DNA of 64,000 nt from contig NZ_CP029425.2 of NCBI RefSeq assembly GCF_002278135.3, positions 6,920,001 to 6,984,000 of the forward strand, in the 5' to 3' direction. Positions 51,479 to 62,898 of the stretch are shown piece by piece. The position numbers and the translations under genes are program-made. Each line of letters opens with the position of its first letter. Within the stretch, counting starts at the first letter, position 1. A model generated the notes under the pieces. It ran no database searches. It had not been told where the DNA came from and was given only the letters and a program-made list of their open reading frames with translations. Source of the stretch: Bradyrhizobium ottawaense. GTDB lineage: Bacteria; Pseudomonadota; Alphaproteobacteria; Rhizobiales; Xanthobacteraceae.

Positions 51479-54400
51479 CTATACACACTGGCGGCAGGGA
51501 GCGCCTCGCCGCTGCATAAAACCTGCCGCAGCGATGTGCAGCGGTCAACACTCTTCGCATCCAAAAAGCTGACCAGCATGGATGGCACGAAGTGAACCGT
51601 CGTGATGCGCTGGCTGACGATCAAGTCGACCAACGTATCGGGATCTCTGTGCGCACCGGGCGGCGCCAGTACCAGCGTTGCCCCTTCAAGCAAAGTCCAA
51701 AAGAACTCCCAGGCCGAGACATCGAAGCTAAATGGCGTCTTCTGCAACACGACGTCTGTTGGTTTCAGACCATAGGCGTCCTGCATCCAGATCAGGCGAT
51801 TAACGATAGCCCGATGCTCATTCTGTGCCCCTTTTGGCCTGCCGGTGGATCCCGAGGTGTAGATCACATAGGCGAGATTGCGGGAGGTCAGGCTGAGCGC
51901 GCGCCGATCAGGATCCGCTTCCGGCAGGCTGGCCCAGGCCGGCGCCGCAGCATCGAGCTCCACCACGCTCACCTTGGCCGGCACATCCGCGCCGAAGGCG
52001 GCACGGCCGGCCACATCGGCCAGCAGCAGCGGCGGCGCCGCATCGTCGAGCACCTGATGCAGCCGCGCCGACGGATAGGCCGGATCCAGCGGCATATACG
52101 ACCCGCCGGCCTCGAGGATCGCCAAAAGCCCCACCACCATCATCGGACTGCGCTCGACGCAGATCGCAACCGGCTGGTCCGGCCTGACCCCGAGGGCGAT
52201 CAAGTGATGCGCCAGGCGGTTGGCCCGCACATTGAGCTCGGGATAGCTCAGTTGCTCATCTTCGCAGACCACCGCCACCGCATCCGGCGCCTTGTGCACC
52301 TGCACTTCAAACAGCTCGTGGATGCACCGCTCCGCAGGATACGGCGCCGCCGTCCGGTTCAGCTCCTCCAGCAGATACGTGCGCTCGGCAGTCGAGAGCA
52401 GCTCAATCCGGTGGACCTCTTGCTGCGCATCGGCTGCCATCGCCCGCAGCAGCGCCAGCAGATAACCACGCTGCCGCTCGATCGTCGCCTGATCAAACAG
52501 CGCCGTGGCATAACCCAGCGTTCCGGCGATCTCCTCGCCATGCTCGCCAAGGCTCAGCTCCAGATCGTACTTGGCCTGATCAATCTCCTCCCCGGCAGCT
52601 TCGACACTCAGCCCCGGCAGGTCCAATGGCCCAACCGCATTGTTCTCCCAGGCCAGCATCACCTGGAACAACGGTGTGTGATCAAGAGCCCGGGGCGGCT
52701 GCACGATCTCCACCACCTGCTCGAACGGCAGGTCCTGATGCTCCTGCGCAGCCAGCACCGTGCGCCGCGTCCGCTCCAGAAGCTCCGACACGCGCGGCTT
52801 GCCCGACAGGTCCAGCCGAAGCGCCAGAGTGTTGACGAAGAAGCCGATCAGCTCTTCGATCTCGCGGTGCCCCCGATTGGCGCTCGGCACGCCAATCACA
52901 AGATCGTCCTGCCCGGACAGACGCGACAGCACCGCCGCCCAGGCCGCCAGCACCGTCATGAACAACGTCGAGCCATGCTGCAGGCTCAGCCGCTTCAGCT
53001 CCCGCGTCAAATCCGCATCGACGGTGATCGGGACCGCGGCCGCGGCAAACGACTGCTGGGCAGGCCGCGCATGGTCCGTCGGCAAGACAAGACGGGCTGT
53101 GCCCGCCAGCGCGCTGCGCCAATACTGCGCCTGCTGCTGCAACCGTTCCCCCGACAGCCATTGGCGTTGCCAGGCGGCGTAATCCGGATATTGGATCGCA
53201 AGCGGCGGCAGAGGATCGTCCTGCCCGGCCTGGAATGCCCGGTAGAGCTGGCTAAGTTCACGCAGCAGCACGCCCATCGACCAACCGTCCGAGACGATGT
53301 GATGCTGGGTCAGCAGGAAGACGTGTTCCTCGTCGGCGGTGCGGATCAGCCGACCGCGGATCAGCGGACCGCGCGCAAGATCGAACGGCGTGCGCCCCTC
53401 TTCATGGCACAGATCCAAAAATGCCGCTTCCGCATCCGATCTCTCCCGCAGATCATGCTCAACTATTGGCAGACCCGCGTCCGGCGGCAAAACCTCAACC
53501 CGGGGCTTGCCCTGGGTCGCGACAAACACACTGCGCAGCGCCTCATGACGTGCAAACAGACGGTTAAGGCTGCGCTGCCAGGCGCTGCGGTCGAGCATCC
53601 CGCGCAATCGCAAGGCCAGCGGAATGTGATAGTTGGTGCTGCCTTCGTTCAGCTGAGCCAAAAACCATAGCCGCTGCTGCGCAAACGACAGCACAAGCGG
53701 CTCATGCCGCGACACGGCTGCAATCGACGGCAGCTCTTGCGGACCCGAGCAGCTCAACAGCTCGACGATGCTTGCCGCCAGGTCACTCAACACTGGCCTT
53801 GCGAACAGCGTCGACAGTGGCAGTTCGACCCCGACAGCCTGTGACAGCCGGCTCGACATCTGCACGGCCAAGAGCGAGTGGCCGCCCAGTTCGAAGAAGT
53901 GGTCGTTGCGCCCGATGCGCTCGACACCAAGGAGCTCGGCCCAGATCTGCGCCAGCGCCGTCTCGACCGCACCTTGCGGCGACTGGTAGGCCGCCAGCGC
54001 ATAGGCCTGATCGGCCGGCGCCGGCAGCGCGTTCCGATCGAGCTTGCCGTTCACCGTCAGCGGAAGCGCGGCCAGCCGCACGAACGCACTCGGGACCATG
54101 TAGTCCGGCAGTCGCGCACTTAAGTGCGCGCGCAAGGCGCCCGCAAGCCCGCCTCCACCGCCCTCATCCGAGCCGGCTTCGGGCGCGCAGACCACATAGG
54201 CGATCAGATGCTTGTCACCGGCGTCGTTCTCGCGCGCCAGCACCACCGCCTCGCGCACCCAGGCGTGCTCGCAGAGCCGCGCGACGATCTCACCCGGCTC
54301 GATGCGGTAGCCGCGAATCTTCACCTGATCGTCGTTGCGGCCCAGGAACTCAAGATTGCCGTCCGGCAGATAACGGGCAAGGTCGCCGGTCCGGTACAGC

Positions 54401-56388
54401 CGATCGCCCTCGACAAAGGGACTGGCGATGAACCGCTCGGCGGTCAGCTCAGGGCGGTTCAGGTAGCCCCGTGCCACCCCCGCCCCGCCAATGTAAAGCT
54501 CGCCGACCGCACCGAACGGCACGGGCGCGCCATGGCCATCCAGCAGGTACACCCGCGTGTTGACGATTGGACGCCCGACGTGAGGCATCTGGGGCCAACA
54601 TGACGGATCAGCTGCAAGGTGGTGCTCGGAAATGACGCTGATTTCCGTGGACCCATATTGATTGATCAATCTCGCGTTCGGATGTGCTTCGAAGAACGTC
54701 CTAAGCAGTGGAGTGGCCTGCAATCGCTCGCCGGCTGTATAAAGCTCTCTTAAAGAGGGCAGCTGCACGCGCTGCGCGCTCCAGACTTCCGCAAAATGAT
54801 TCAATGCCACGAACGGGAGGAAAAGCCGCTCTATCGCCTCCCGCTCTATAAATTCCAGCAGGTCGGAGAAGTGCCTCCGGGTCTCTTCCCGCACGAGCAC
54901 AAGCACTCCGCCGTCCTTCCAACAGATGAACAATTCCTGACAGGACACATCGAAGTTCAGGGTCGCGAATTGAAGTGTGCGCAGTTTTGACGTGCCAATC
55001 CCCGCAAGCGAATTCACAAGCGCGCCATGGGACATTTCCACGCCCTTGGGGATTCCGGTTGAGCCGGAGGTATAGATGACATAGGCGAGATGGCGCGATG
55101 AAAGGCCAAGCGCGCCCGGGTCCGGGTTCGAAGGCGGCCGCTCGCCCCAAGTCGGGGTCGCCGTCTCCAGATCGACCACCGTCACATCGGCCACGGCTTC
55201 GGCGCCCAATGCGGTTCGACCGGCGACATCGCAAAGCAGCAGTTTCGGTTCTGCATCGCCAACAATCTGCCGCAGCCGCGCCGACGGATAAGCCGGATCT
55301 AGCGGCAGATACGCGCCGCCCGCTTTCAGGATCGCCAAGAGACCAACTACCATCGCCAGGCTGCGTTCGAGGCAGATCGCCACCGGCTGGTCCGGCTTGA
55401 CCCCGAGCTCGATCAAATGATGCGCCAGCCGGTTGGCCCGCGCATTGAGCTCGCCATAGCTCAGTCTCTCCTTCTCATAGACCACCGCCACCGCTTCCGG
55501 TGCCTTTTGCACCCGCGCCTCGAACAGCTCATGGATACATAGCTCAAACGGATAAGGCGCCGCCGTCCGATTCAAATCCTCAAGTAGATACGTGCGTTCG
55601 TCGGCGGCCAGAATGTCTATTCGGCCGACAGGCTGCCCAGCATCGGCCATCACGCCGCGTAACAAAGTTTGCAAATGCTGCGTCATGCGGTCGATCTGCT
55701 TCGGTGCTAATCGAGCGGCATCAAAATGCCAGCGGAAGCTCCCATCCAGAGCGCAAACCTCAAAGGTCAGCAAATCGCCGCACAAGGCATGCCCAGCTTT
55801 GTGGTTCGTCGTCAGAGCATCAGCGGCGTGACAGCTCTCTGTCGTGATTGCAATGCCAATCGGCCAAGGCTGGCGCGCCCGTAGCGCCACCACTCCTCGC
55901 AATGTCGGGCAGCGCGCTATAAGATCTCGGGCAAAGCTAGCGTGCGCCCTCAGCTGAGCGACTTCGGCCGCTACGGTTTTGCGTACTTCTTCAAAATCAT
56001 GAGCAAGCTCAATGCGAACATCCATCGGCACGACGGAGGCCATCACGAGTTTGGAGCCGGTTTGCAATCGGTCCCATGCAGGCTTCCATCCCAGTTGAAA
56101 CTCTTGTTGCCCCGTGATCCGAGCGAGATAGATCAGCCAAGCTGCTACCAAATATTCCGAGCGATCTTGTGGGGAAATAGCCAAACCGCTTGGGCTAAAC
56201 CATGAACTCGACTGCCATCGGGACGGCGCCGCAGCCACGGACGATGACACGAAAGGCGGATGCAATCTGCTAAACTGCTCGAGCCGCCGTCGCCAAAACT
56301 CCTCCCCACGCGCCCGCAGTTCATCCGCGGCAGATATGCTCTGCACCTGATCATCGCTCAAGATCGGACGGCGTCTTCCTTGATTCAC
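51479..56388 (-). CDS. NRPS part 1: C-like, A1, T1, C, front of A2
   Basis: Residues 1-260 resemble only the latter half of a condensation domain and lack HHxxxDG. A1 (about 285-790): YVIYTSGSTGIPKGV, NFDVSCQELF, INQYGSTE, LYRTGDLARYLPDG. Specificity residues read D-V-Q-L-Y-A-Q-V-I-(K), nearest to proline-type codes but not a match. T1 has the Ser in FFELGGHSLLAVQ (about 838). The C domain has QHHIVSDG (about 1029-1035), intact. A2 begins about 1340. The frame is lost at about residue 1637 in place of a run leading to IALDALHNLYGPTE. Confidence 0.8.
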
Positions 56389-56932
56389 GCAAATCGCTCA
56401 CATCGGTTCGGATCTGTTTTCGGGCTTTGGCTGGCCTGCATTGATGTGACGAAACCCTTCGCCAAAGCGGATCACTCAATCTTCCGCCAACGTTCCGCAC
56501 CACCAAATATGGTGGCGGCGGTATCGCAGCTGCTACTCAAGCGCGTCAGCGTTTCTGGTAAGCGTTCTCATCGAACGACTTCTCCTCTATGGCGCCCTTT
56601 AGACGATTACGCATGTATCGTGCCAAAGGTGAAATCGAGTGCAATCAATGCGATAGCCACAGCGGTGCTGTGTCAGCTGTCCAACAGCGTCGCCAGACAT
56701 CGTACAACTAAGCGCGCTATCAATCGCACAAGACCCCGCCCGCCGGGTATTCCGGACAAGAAAAAAAGGGACCTGGAATGCCAAAGTAAATTTGTCAGCT
56801 CAACCTAACCGCATCGCGTGGGCATTTCGTAAAAAGTCCGCGCGTGCGGTACGAGCCAGTGCTGGATCGCTCGAGTAAATGTTTCTCGCAATTAGCGGCA
56901 GTTCATATTGGATTGGCGTTTCTTCGCATCGC
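56389..56932. other. Gap between NRPS and ectoine synthase
   Basis: No gene seen on either strand. Promoter of the NRPS tract would be here. Confidence 0.4.
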
Positions 56933-57319
56933 TCAATATGTGGAGCCTGCCGGGTCGTCCAGCTTGTGGCGCTCGGTTCCGGTGAGGGGCGGGTTGAAGA
57001 TGCTAACGAGGATCATGTCCTTGTCCGGTCCCCCGCGCAGGAGATGCTTGTCATGCTTGTCAAGCACATACATGTCGCCTCGGCGAATAGGAAAGACATT
57101 GCCGTCCATGTCCTCGACCTCGCCCTCTCCACCGATGCAGAAGCAGGCTTCGAGATGATTCCGGTATTGCAGAAGAGAAACGGTGTTAGCGCGCACGATG
57201 GTGTGGCAGATGCTAAAACCCATGCCGTCCTTATCCGTCAGAAGGCGGTGGCTCGTACCATTGCCCCAATCGACGAAGTGATCGGTTGCTTCAATGTCGT
57301 GCAGACTACGCACAATCAT
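56933..57319 (-). CDS. ectC: L-ectoine synthase (EctC)
   Basis: Cyclises N-gamma-acetyl-diaminobutyrate to the osmolyte ectoine. 128 aa cupin: [73 protein letters not shown] and [15 protein letters not shown], in the order and length of EctC. The start at 57319 (MIVRSLHD) is preferred to an extension at 57346. No ectA, ectB or ectD is visible in the window, so it may work on an imported precursor, in another pathway, or be a stray. Confidence 0.88.
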   Translation of the reverse strand: MIVRSLHDIEATDHFVDWGNGTSHRLLTDKDGMGFSICHTIVRANTVSLLQYRNHLEACFCIGGEGEVEDMDGNVFPIRRGDMYVLDKHDKHLLRGGPDKDMILVSIFNPPLTGTERHKLDDPAGSTY

Positions 57320-58051
57320 GGTGTTGCCCGATTCTGATTGATCCAAAAGCTGGAGGCCGTTGTTCTGCTCCGGAACGGCGCCTTCCCTGTCGCGCGGCCG
57401 ACTGCGGTCTCCGTCGAAACAACCGACCGTCGGCCGCGGAGAACCTGGGCAGTAGTCCTACGGGATCGGCTACACGCAAAAGGCCTGCCATTTGCCCGAC
57501 GGCGACTAGTAAAAATATCGGTACGAGGGTATTTCGCAGCCGATCGGCGCGTACCAACTTGATGTACCACGTCTCGGGCGGTACCGCCGCTTGCCTGTGT
57601 ATTCACCAGAATGCTGCTGGAGATACTGCCGCCGACATAAACTGTCTCCACTCGCAGATTTGGCAAGTCGTTTCCTTCCTTGCTGTGCCTCTCGCCGCGA
57701 ATACGGTTCCGCAGCGTTTCAGCCAGCAGAGCAAATCTCATGCCGTGGTCGCAGACCGATGAACGATGAAGTTGTGGCTGTCTCAGCTGGCTAGTGAGAA
57801 CGATTTGGCTAGGCGTGTAGCCAATCTAACAAACTGCCGAGATATGGCCGAGTACAAACAAGTCCTGAGCGAGAACCGGTCGAACAGTGGTGCTTTTTAA
57901 TCCGCTGGTGAAGAGGTCCCGGATTGAAGTCAGTGATGCTGCTCGAAAGTGTTTGGCGATCGGACTCGACAAAGCCCGCCGCGATCAGAACCCGCAAATT
58001 AGGTACAGCCCGCGGTACAGAGCGGTTTTTGAGGATGCGCAGCTGGGAGGG
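57320..58051. other. Region without a confident gene
   Basis: Two minus-strand frames (57741-57316 and 57557-57306) join as a possible membrane-protein scrap (LVPIFLLVAVGQMAGLL). No family could be named. Confidence 0.35.
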
Positions 58052-58330
58052 TCAGCCGTGGGGTCCCACCGCGCCTCGGATCAGGCCGCCCGGAACGCGC
58101 GCGTCGTTCGCGGCTCCGCGACTAGTTTGCCGGCATGTCCGCCCCTTCCGGAGGCTAAACGCGAGCGGGAAGGTCTCGGCTGAAAGGAACTCCAGCGCGG
58201 TCTGCTCTTCGGTGAGGCGTTTTTCGATGAACTGACGTTCGACATCCGACAGGTTCGACTTCAGCAGGCGACGATAGCGGTGGATGTTTGTGCGGTGAGC
58301 ACGAATGCGGGCCAAATATTCATCGAGCAT
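58052..58330 (-). CDS. Conserved small helical protein, damaged end
   Basis: LDEYLARIRAHRTNIHRYRR, then LLKSNLSDVERQFIEKRLTE and EQTALEFLSAETFPLAF form two long helices of a small protein common in rhizobial symbiotic regions. From about residue 60 the sequence becomes Arg/Gly-rich and is probably out of its native frame. Start ATG 58330. Confidence 0.55.
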   Translation of the reverse strand: MLDEYLARIRAHRTNIHRYRRLLKSNLSDVERQFIEKRLTEEQTALEFLSAETFPLAFSLRKGRTCRQTSRGAANDARVPGGLIRGAVGPHG

Positions 58331-58726
58331 CCTGGACGCTCCTGAGGTCGTCGCAATCTCTACGAAGAGATATTCAGGCGAGCATGTCGTCGATCAACGC
58401 GCCACCCGCCATCGCATCTCGGAAGCCGTTCGGCGGGCAGATAAGGACAATGGCAGTTCGTGACAACACTCCTTCCGCTAGCGTAGCATTTCCATCGCCA
58501 CGACCCGCAGCGTTCTTGGCTCACCATACGCCGTCTTTCTGCTCGGCTAGTCGCTCAAACAGAGCTGGGCGCTTGGAAGGCGCAAGGAATAGTCGGTCAC
58601 GCTCCCGGCGCCGGACGCTTGTCGCTAACAAGCTCGCCCGTCAGTATTCTCTTCCGAGGAGCTGAACATCGTTTGCCGATGTGCTATACGCATCTTCGTT
58701 GAGAACAGCTTTGTTTGAGAGTTTCG
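58331..58726. other. Stretch without a recognisable gene
   Basis: Only short frames with no family pattern. The 5' flank of the 58727 gene. Confidence 0.4.
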
Positions 58727-58930
58727 ATGTCTCTTTCGATTGGACTGATTGTCGACGGCTATGTGAAACTAAACAACCGCAGCGCGCTGGAGAACCTTCT
58801 GGCGCATCGGCGGGAGTTGCTGCAGCAGTTGAACTGCGTTACCGGCATTGATCCGAAGCCAGCGATCGCTCAGGTCAGTCAAGACATCACAGTGATCGAA
58901 AGGGCACTTGCGGCGCTCACACAGGAGTAA
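58727..58930 (+). CDS. Small conserved helical protein (67 aa)
   Basis: Start MSLSIGLIVDGYVKLNNRSA, then LLAHRRELLQQLN and AIAQVSQDITVIERALAAL: two helices with a central loop, typical of short coiled-coil regulatory or structural proteins. A purine run (GAGTTTCG) precedes the ATG. Family unnamed. Confidence 0.55.
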   Translation: MSLSIGLIVDGYVKLNNRSALENLLAHRRELLQQLNCVTGIDPKPAIAQVSQDITVIERALAALTQE

Positions 58931-59273
58931 ATAGCAACGGCGCACCGGCTCGCGTGAGTTGACGGCGCTCCGGCGCCGAACACTGACTTCGCCCCCGTTT
59001 CCGGACGAAGGTTATTGGAGCGTCGCCTCACCGGCATCGTGGCGCGCAAGGGTGCGCGCCAAGGCTTGGATGCGGCGTCTGCTGTGCGAGCTGCTCTCTC
59101 GTTTCAAGGATCGGCCGGGCACCGAGCAGCGCGCCAACCGATTCACATCAGATAACGCCGCGTCTTGGGTGACGTTAGGCCACCATCGATTTGCGACCAC
59201 GATACACTCTGCGAGCTGGATCTTCAGCACTGTGACTTGGAAATTCACCTCAATGACAAGCCATGTCCTAGAT
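58931..59273. other. Stretch without a recognisable gene
   Basis: No coherent coding trace on either strand. Confidence 0.4.
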
Positions 59274-59474
59274 CTATCGCCACATCGTTGGTGCTCTGGA
59301 AAGAGCTTCCTGACCGATCTGTTTAAGCAGATCGGGGCGCGTCTCACCTCTGGTGGCGGCCTCCAGGATTCTGGAGGCAACGTAGGCGCGGACGCCGGCG
59401 TCATACGGTGGGACGCTCACGCAAACCTCATCCAGGATCGTGCGCAGAAGCGTGATCGTGCCAACGTCCAGCAT
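59274..59474 (-). CDS. Small conserved hypothetical protein (66 aa)
   Basis: LDVGTITLLRTILDEVCVSV, then RAYVASRILEAATRGETRPD and a C-terminal APTMWR. This is a compact helical protein family that occurs repeatedly in Bradyrhizobium. The start at 59474 follows GGGAGAT. The longer upstream frame is Arg/Gly/Ser-rich and rejected. Confidence 0.6.
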   Translation of the reverse strand: MLDVGTITLLRTILDEVCVSVPPYDAGVRAYVASRILEAATRGETRPDLLKQIGQEALSRAPTMWR

Positions 59475-60514
59475 TGAGAGATCTCCCTCATACCATCGGG
59501 GAAGATAATGGGCATTTGCTGGACCGCAACTCAAGTACATCGGAGCGCATGAGCCTCCGCGACTGCCGGTCGGCCGATTTCCAGCGCGGTGCAATGTCCA
59601 GCACCTCTGCGATCGCTGATCCATTGCGGCAGCTCGCTTGATCGGCCTGCGTTTGTCTTCTCGTCGGCCGTCTGGGCCTAGCAGACAAGCTTGCTAGAGC
59701 TCAGAGGCCAATGTGAGCTCCCTGCGATCATGCTCTGCGATGATGTACAGCATGCTCGGCCATCTATTGCGCGCCGGACTGACTGGGCGGCTGCCGCAGG
59801 CCAATGCTCGCACGGTGCTAGCTCGTTGCCGAGCCTCATCAGGTTCAATTGCGGCCAGAGGATTTGCCGTTTATCGCGCCTGCTGCGCTTCGGCATACCT
59901 GCCCCGATGGAGTTGGTAGAAATAGCTTGCCACTGCTCCGATGTCGTTTCACAAGACGGCACCTATCGGCTCCAAACCCGAGCGCCTGGCATCCTACACT
60001 GTAGAGGGACATCGCGACCAATTCTTGCGGTGAAGCATATCTTTGCGTCAAAAACCAGCGCCCGCCCGACGTCTGGCGACGAAATCGGGCCAGGATCCGG
60101 CGCCCGCGCTTCACTGCCCCCTTGACTCGCCCCTGGCCGCTCTTAGGGAGCTTCGGCTTTTTGCAGCTTGACGAGGTCGTCTGCGCCATCGTGAAGTAAT
60201 TTCATGGTCATGGGCGCGTGGTTGTTGATCCATAATCGCACGTATTGGCAGCACACGATTTTGAGCGAATCTCCTTTGGCGATGCCCGCTTGCAGGCGGA
60301 TGATCTCGGCAGCGTGGAGCGGCCCCGCCTCGCTCCACCCCGTCAGCGGCAGAGCCAATCTCCAACCGACATCATGAGCTCGAGCGTGGGGGAGTTGTTC
60401 AGCACGCAAAGGGCAGTTCCGGATCGTCTTCGAGAGTTCTTCCAGGATGTTGAGGATTTCAGGGCCAGCCCATCCGGTTCGACTGCTCCTGAGCGCAATC
60501 ACTTGCGGATCTCG
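59475..60514. other. Kilobase without a confident gene
   Basis: One minus-strand frame (60502-60143, 119 codons, including LKIVCCQYVRLWINNHAPMT) might be a diverged gene, but no domain is recognised. The rest is short overlapping frames. Confidence 0.35.
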
Positions 60515-61366
60515 CTACGATGGCGACCAGGACAGGACTACATTGTCGATCAACCGCGTGGAGCCGACGTACGCTGCGACACAGAGCACCGCCGGATAGC
60601 GCAGAGGGCTGTCAGCAATCCTTAGAGTCCCAGGGTCGACAAGCTCAAGGTACTGTAGTCGATCGACCCTTTCCAAATGCCTTCTTGCAAGCGCAATCAG
60701 CGTTGCGGCGTCGCGTTCCCCTGAGGCAAACTCATGCGCTGCGGCGAACAAGCCACGGCTGATCGCCAAGCTCCGATCACGTTCTTCCGGGCAGAGATAA
60801 CGGTTGCGACTGCTCATTGCCAGCCCATCTGGCTCCCGCACGGTTGGCACAGTGACAATCTCGATCGGAAGATTCAGATCAACCGTCATGCGGCGTATTA
60901 CCGCGCATTGCTGAAAATCCTTCTGTCCAAAGTACGCGACGTCCGGCTGCACCATGTTGAATAGCTTGCAGACGACGGTCGCTACACCACGAAAATGTCC
61001 AGGCCTGAAAGCTCCGCAGAGCGGCTTTGCGAGTTCGCCCGGCTCGACAAAGCTCTCAAATTGAGCCGGATAGATCTCCTCTGCACTTGGCGCGAAGATG
61101 ATGGAGACCCCGGCACTGCCGCATAACGCTTCATCGCGCGCGAAGTCGCGGGGGTACCTGCTGAGATCCTCATTTGGGCCGAACTGAGTGGGGTTGACGA
61201 AGATGCTAACGACAGTGACGTCGCAGTGTTCCCGGCTGGCCGAGATCAAGGCCAGGTGGCCGTCGTGCAAGTATCCCATCGTCGGAACGAATCCGATGCG
61301 CTTTTCGGCATTGCGAACGTCTGCAAGGGCGCGACGCAGCTCAGCCACCTTCGTAATTACTTTCAT
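60515..61366 (-). CDS. panC: Pantothenate synthetase
   Basis: Joins pantoate and beta-alanine using ATP, the last step to vitamin B5. 283 aa, normal length. Conserved ATP-site motifs: VPTMGYLHDGHLALI (HxGH type), IFVNPTQFGPNEDLSRYPR, FRPGHFRGVATVVCKLFN, AYFGQKDFQQCAVI, and AMSSRNRYL. It starts 3 bp after the panB stop, so the two genes form an operon. Confidence 0.94.
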   Translation of the reverse strand: MKVITKVAELRRALADVRNAEKRIGFVPTMGYLHDGHLALISASREHCDVTVVSIFVNPTQFGPNEDLSRYPRDFARDEALCGSAGVSIIFAPSAEEIYPAQFESFVEPGELAKPLCGAFRPGHFRGVATVVCKLFNMVQPDVAYFGQKDFQQCAVIRRMTVDLNLPIEIVTVPTVREPDGLAMSSRNRYLCPEERDRSLAISRGLFAAAHEFASGERDAATLIALARRHLERVDRLQYLELVDPGTLRIADSPLRYPAVLCVAAYVGSTRLIDNVVLSWSPS

Positions 61367-61369
61367 TTC

Positions 61370-62248
61370 TTACCTTGAGGTTGAACTGGAGGGCACCCAG
61401 TTGGCGACGGCATGCCGAAGCTGATCAGGAAGCCGATAGCACTCCTCTGAGCCCGGGAACGCCCCTTTGCGGATATCGGCAGCCCAGCGCGACAGCGCCT
61501 CCTGGAACAACTGGAATCCATTTGTATAGGCACGAACGAATTTGGGGCGATGGCCTTCGGTTAGCCCCAAGACATCATGAAACACGAGCACTTGGCCCGA
61601 GCAATCGGCTCCTGCTCCGATCCCGATGGTGGGTATCGTGAGAGATTCGGTCGCTCGCGCCGCGAGCTCGGCAGGAATGCCCTCCAGGACAAGCGCGAAG
61701 CAACCGGCTTCCTGCAGACGGTGCGCGTCATCGAGCAACCGCAAGGCGGTATCTGTTGTCCTTCCCTGCACTTTGAATCCACCCATGACGTTGACGCTCT
61801 GCGGGGTCAGACCGAGATGTCCCATCACAGGAATGTCGCAATCGACCAAGGCGCGTACCATCTCGATGCGTTTGGCACCACCCTCGAGTTTCACAGCATC
61901 GGCGCCACGCTGTAAAAAACCTCCTGCATTGCGAATCGTATCCTCAGAACCGACATGAAAGCTGAGAAAGGGCATGTCGGCCACAAGCAAGGCATGAGGC
62001 CTCGTGCGCGCAACAGCCTCCAGGTGATGATTCATCATGGCCACGCTGACGGGCAGCGTGTTGTCGAATCCCAGGCAGACGTTTCCAACGCTATCGCCGA
62101 CCAGGATGATATCGACAATGGGATCCGCGATGCGCGCCGCAACCGCATCGTAGGCGGTGGTCATCACGACACGCCGTCCTTTATCCTTCCACTGCTGCAG
62201 TGCCGGAATCGTGACACGCTCTAGAGGCTGCTCTGAACTGTGGCTCAT
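61370..62248 (-). CDS. panB: 3-Methyl-2-oxobutanoate hydroxymethyltransferase
   Basis: Makes ketopantoate from 2-oxoisovalerate and methylene-tetrahydrofolate, the first committed step to pantothenate. 292 aa. Motifs: VMTTAYDAVAARIAD, ILVGDSVGNVCLGFDNTLPV, VADMPFLSFHVGSED, AVKLEGG, MGHLGLTPQSVN, and ALVLEGIPAELAARATESL. The ATG at 62248 (MSHSSEQPL) is favoured over one six codons upstream. First gene of the panBC pair. Confidence 0.94.
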   Translation of the reverse strand: MSHSSEQPLERVTIPALQQWKDKGRRVVMTTAYDAVAARIADPIVDIILVGDSVGNVCLGFDNTLPVSVAMMNHHLEAVARTRPHALLVADMPFLSFHVGSEDTIRNAGGFLQRGADAVKLEGGAKRIEMVRALVDCDIPVMGHLGLTPQSVNVMGGFKVQGRTTDTALRLLDDAHRLQEAGCFALVLEGIPAELAARATESLTIPTIGIGAGADCSGQVLVFHDVLGLTEGHRPKFVRAYTNGFQLFQEALSRWAADIRKGAFPGSEECYRLPDQLRHAVANWVPSSSTSR

Positions 62249-62615
62249 ATTGAATCCGCTCCGCACACACCGTCGGCGCTTCCTAGAGAACGCGGGAGAA
62301 ACCTGTCAATGGCATGGAGGATGGAGATCCCAGTTGTCTAGAACTGGGGAACAGCGCAAAAACAGTCCAATGGTCGCGCAACCATGAGACAAGACCTTCC
62401 TCATCCATTTCACCACCCGATGGCTCGTCTTCACGTGCAGTTTCAGCGGCTATGCCAGCCGCGCCCTCAATCGAGGAGCGGCGCTCGCGACGAGCCACCA
62501 TCTGCACGCGTTTCTGGGCTGATTGCAGTCTCTCCAAACGGTGACGGCGACCGGACCGAGCGCAGATGCGCGCAGTGGGGACTTCGTCTTTAGGGCACAT
62601 CTCCGTGTCTGCCCG
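62249..62615. other. Upstream region of panBC, no gene recognised
   Basis: No coherent coding frame. The panBC promoter should lie in the first 150 bases upstream of 62248; none is obvious. Confidence 0.4.
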
Positions 62616-62825
62616 CTAGGGGGACTCGTGAGACTCCTGCTTCGGCGCCTGCGCACCGAGCAAAGCAAACGGATGGCAGGCCAGGAACGTCCAAAGGTGA
62701 CAGGCCGCCGTAAGCGCAGCGAGAGTCGCGGTCGAGTAGATGTCGTCGCGAACGCGCTCAGACCGCGCCAGCCTGCTGGCCCTGTAGGCCGTGAAGTCGA
62801 TTATTTTTGCCGATGTTTCTGTCAC
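62616..62825 (-). CDS. Small conserved hypothetical protein (69 aa)
   Basis: KIIDFTAYRASRLARSERVR, then TLAALTAACHLWTFLACHPF: a basic N-terminus and one hydrophobic helix, a type of small protein common in Bradyrhizobium. Probably membrane-associated. Start ATG 62825. Confidence 0.5.
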   Translation of the reverse strand: MTETSAKIIDFTAYRASRLARSERVRDDIYSTATLAALTAACHLWTFLACHPFALLGAQAPKQESHESP

Positions 62826-62898
62826 TTGATTTCCACGTGCTCTAGAGGGCCACTCGAATTCTCTGACCAGGGCCGTACCGGCACAACTCAGTCCATTC

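Larger units (their letters stand above)
46969..56388 (-). pseudogene. Three-module NRPS gene, broken
   Basis: One 9.4-kb coding tract with order: partial C-like, A1-T1, C-A2-T2, C-A3, damaged T3, damaged TE. Four interruptions prevent a single product: a frame change in A2 (about 51480), an in-frame TGA at 49328-49330, loss of most of T3 and the front of the TE (junction about 47464), and a frame change at that same junction. The repeated modules share long stretches of near-identical DNA (for example PVPFGAVGELYIGGAGVARG), so recombination between modules is likely. The product would have been a tripeptide or shorter chain. Confidence 0.85.

Noticed and set aside
51592..53670. Long plus-strand ORF (692 codons)
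   Set aside because: Antisense to the NRPS coding frame; no family pattern.
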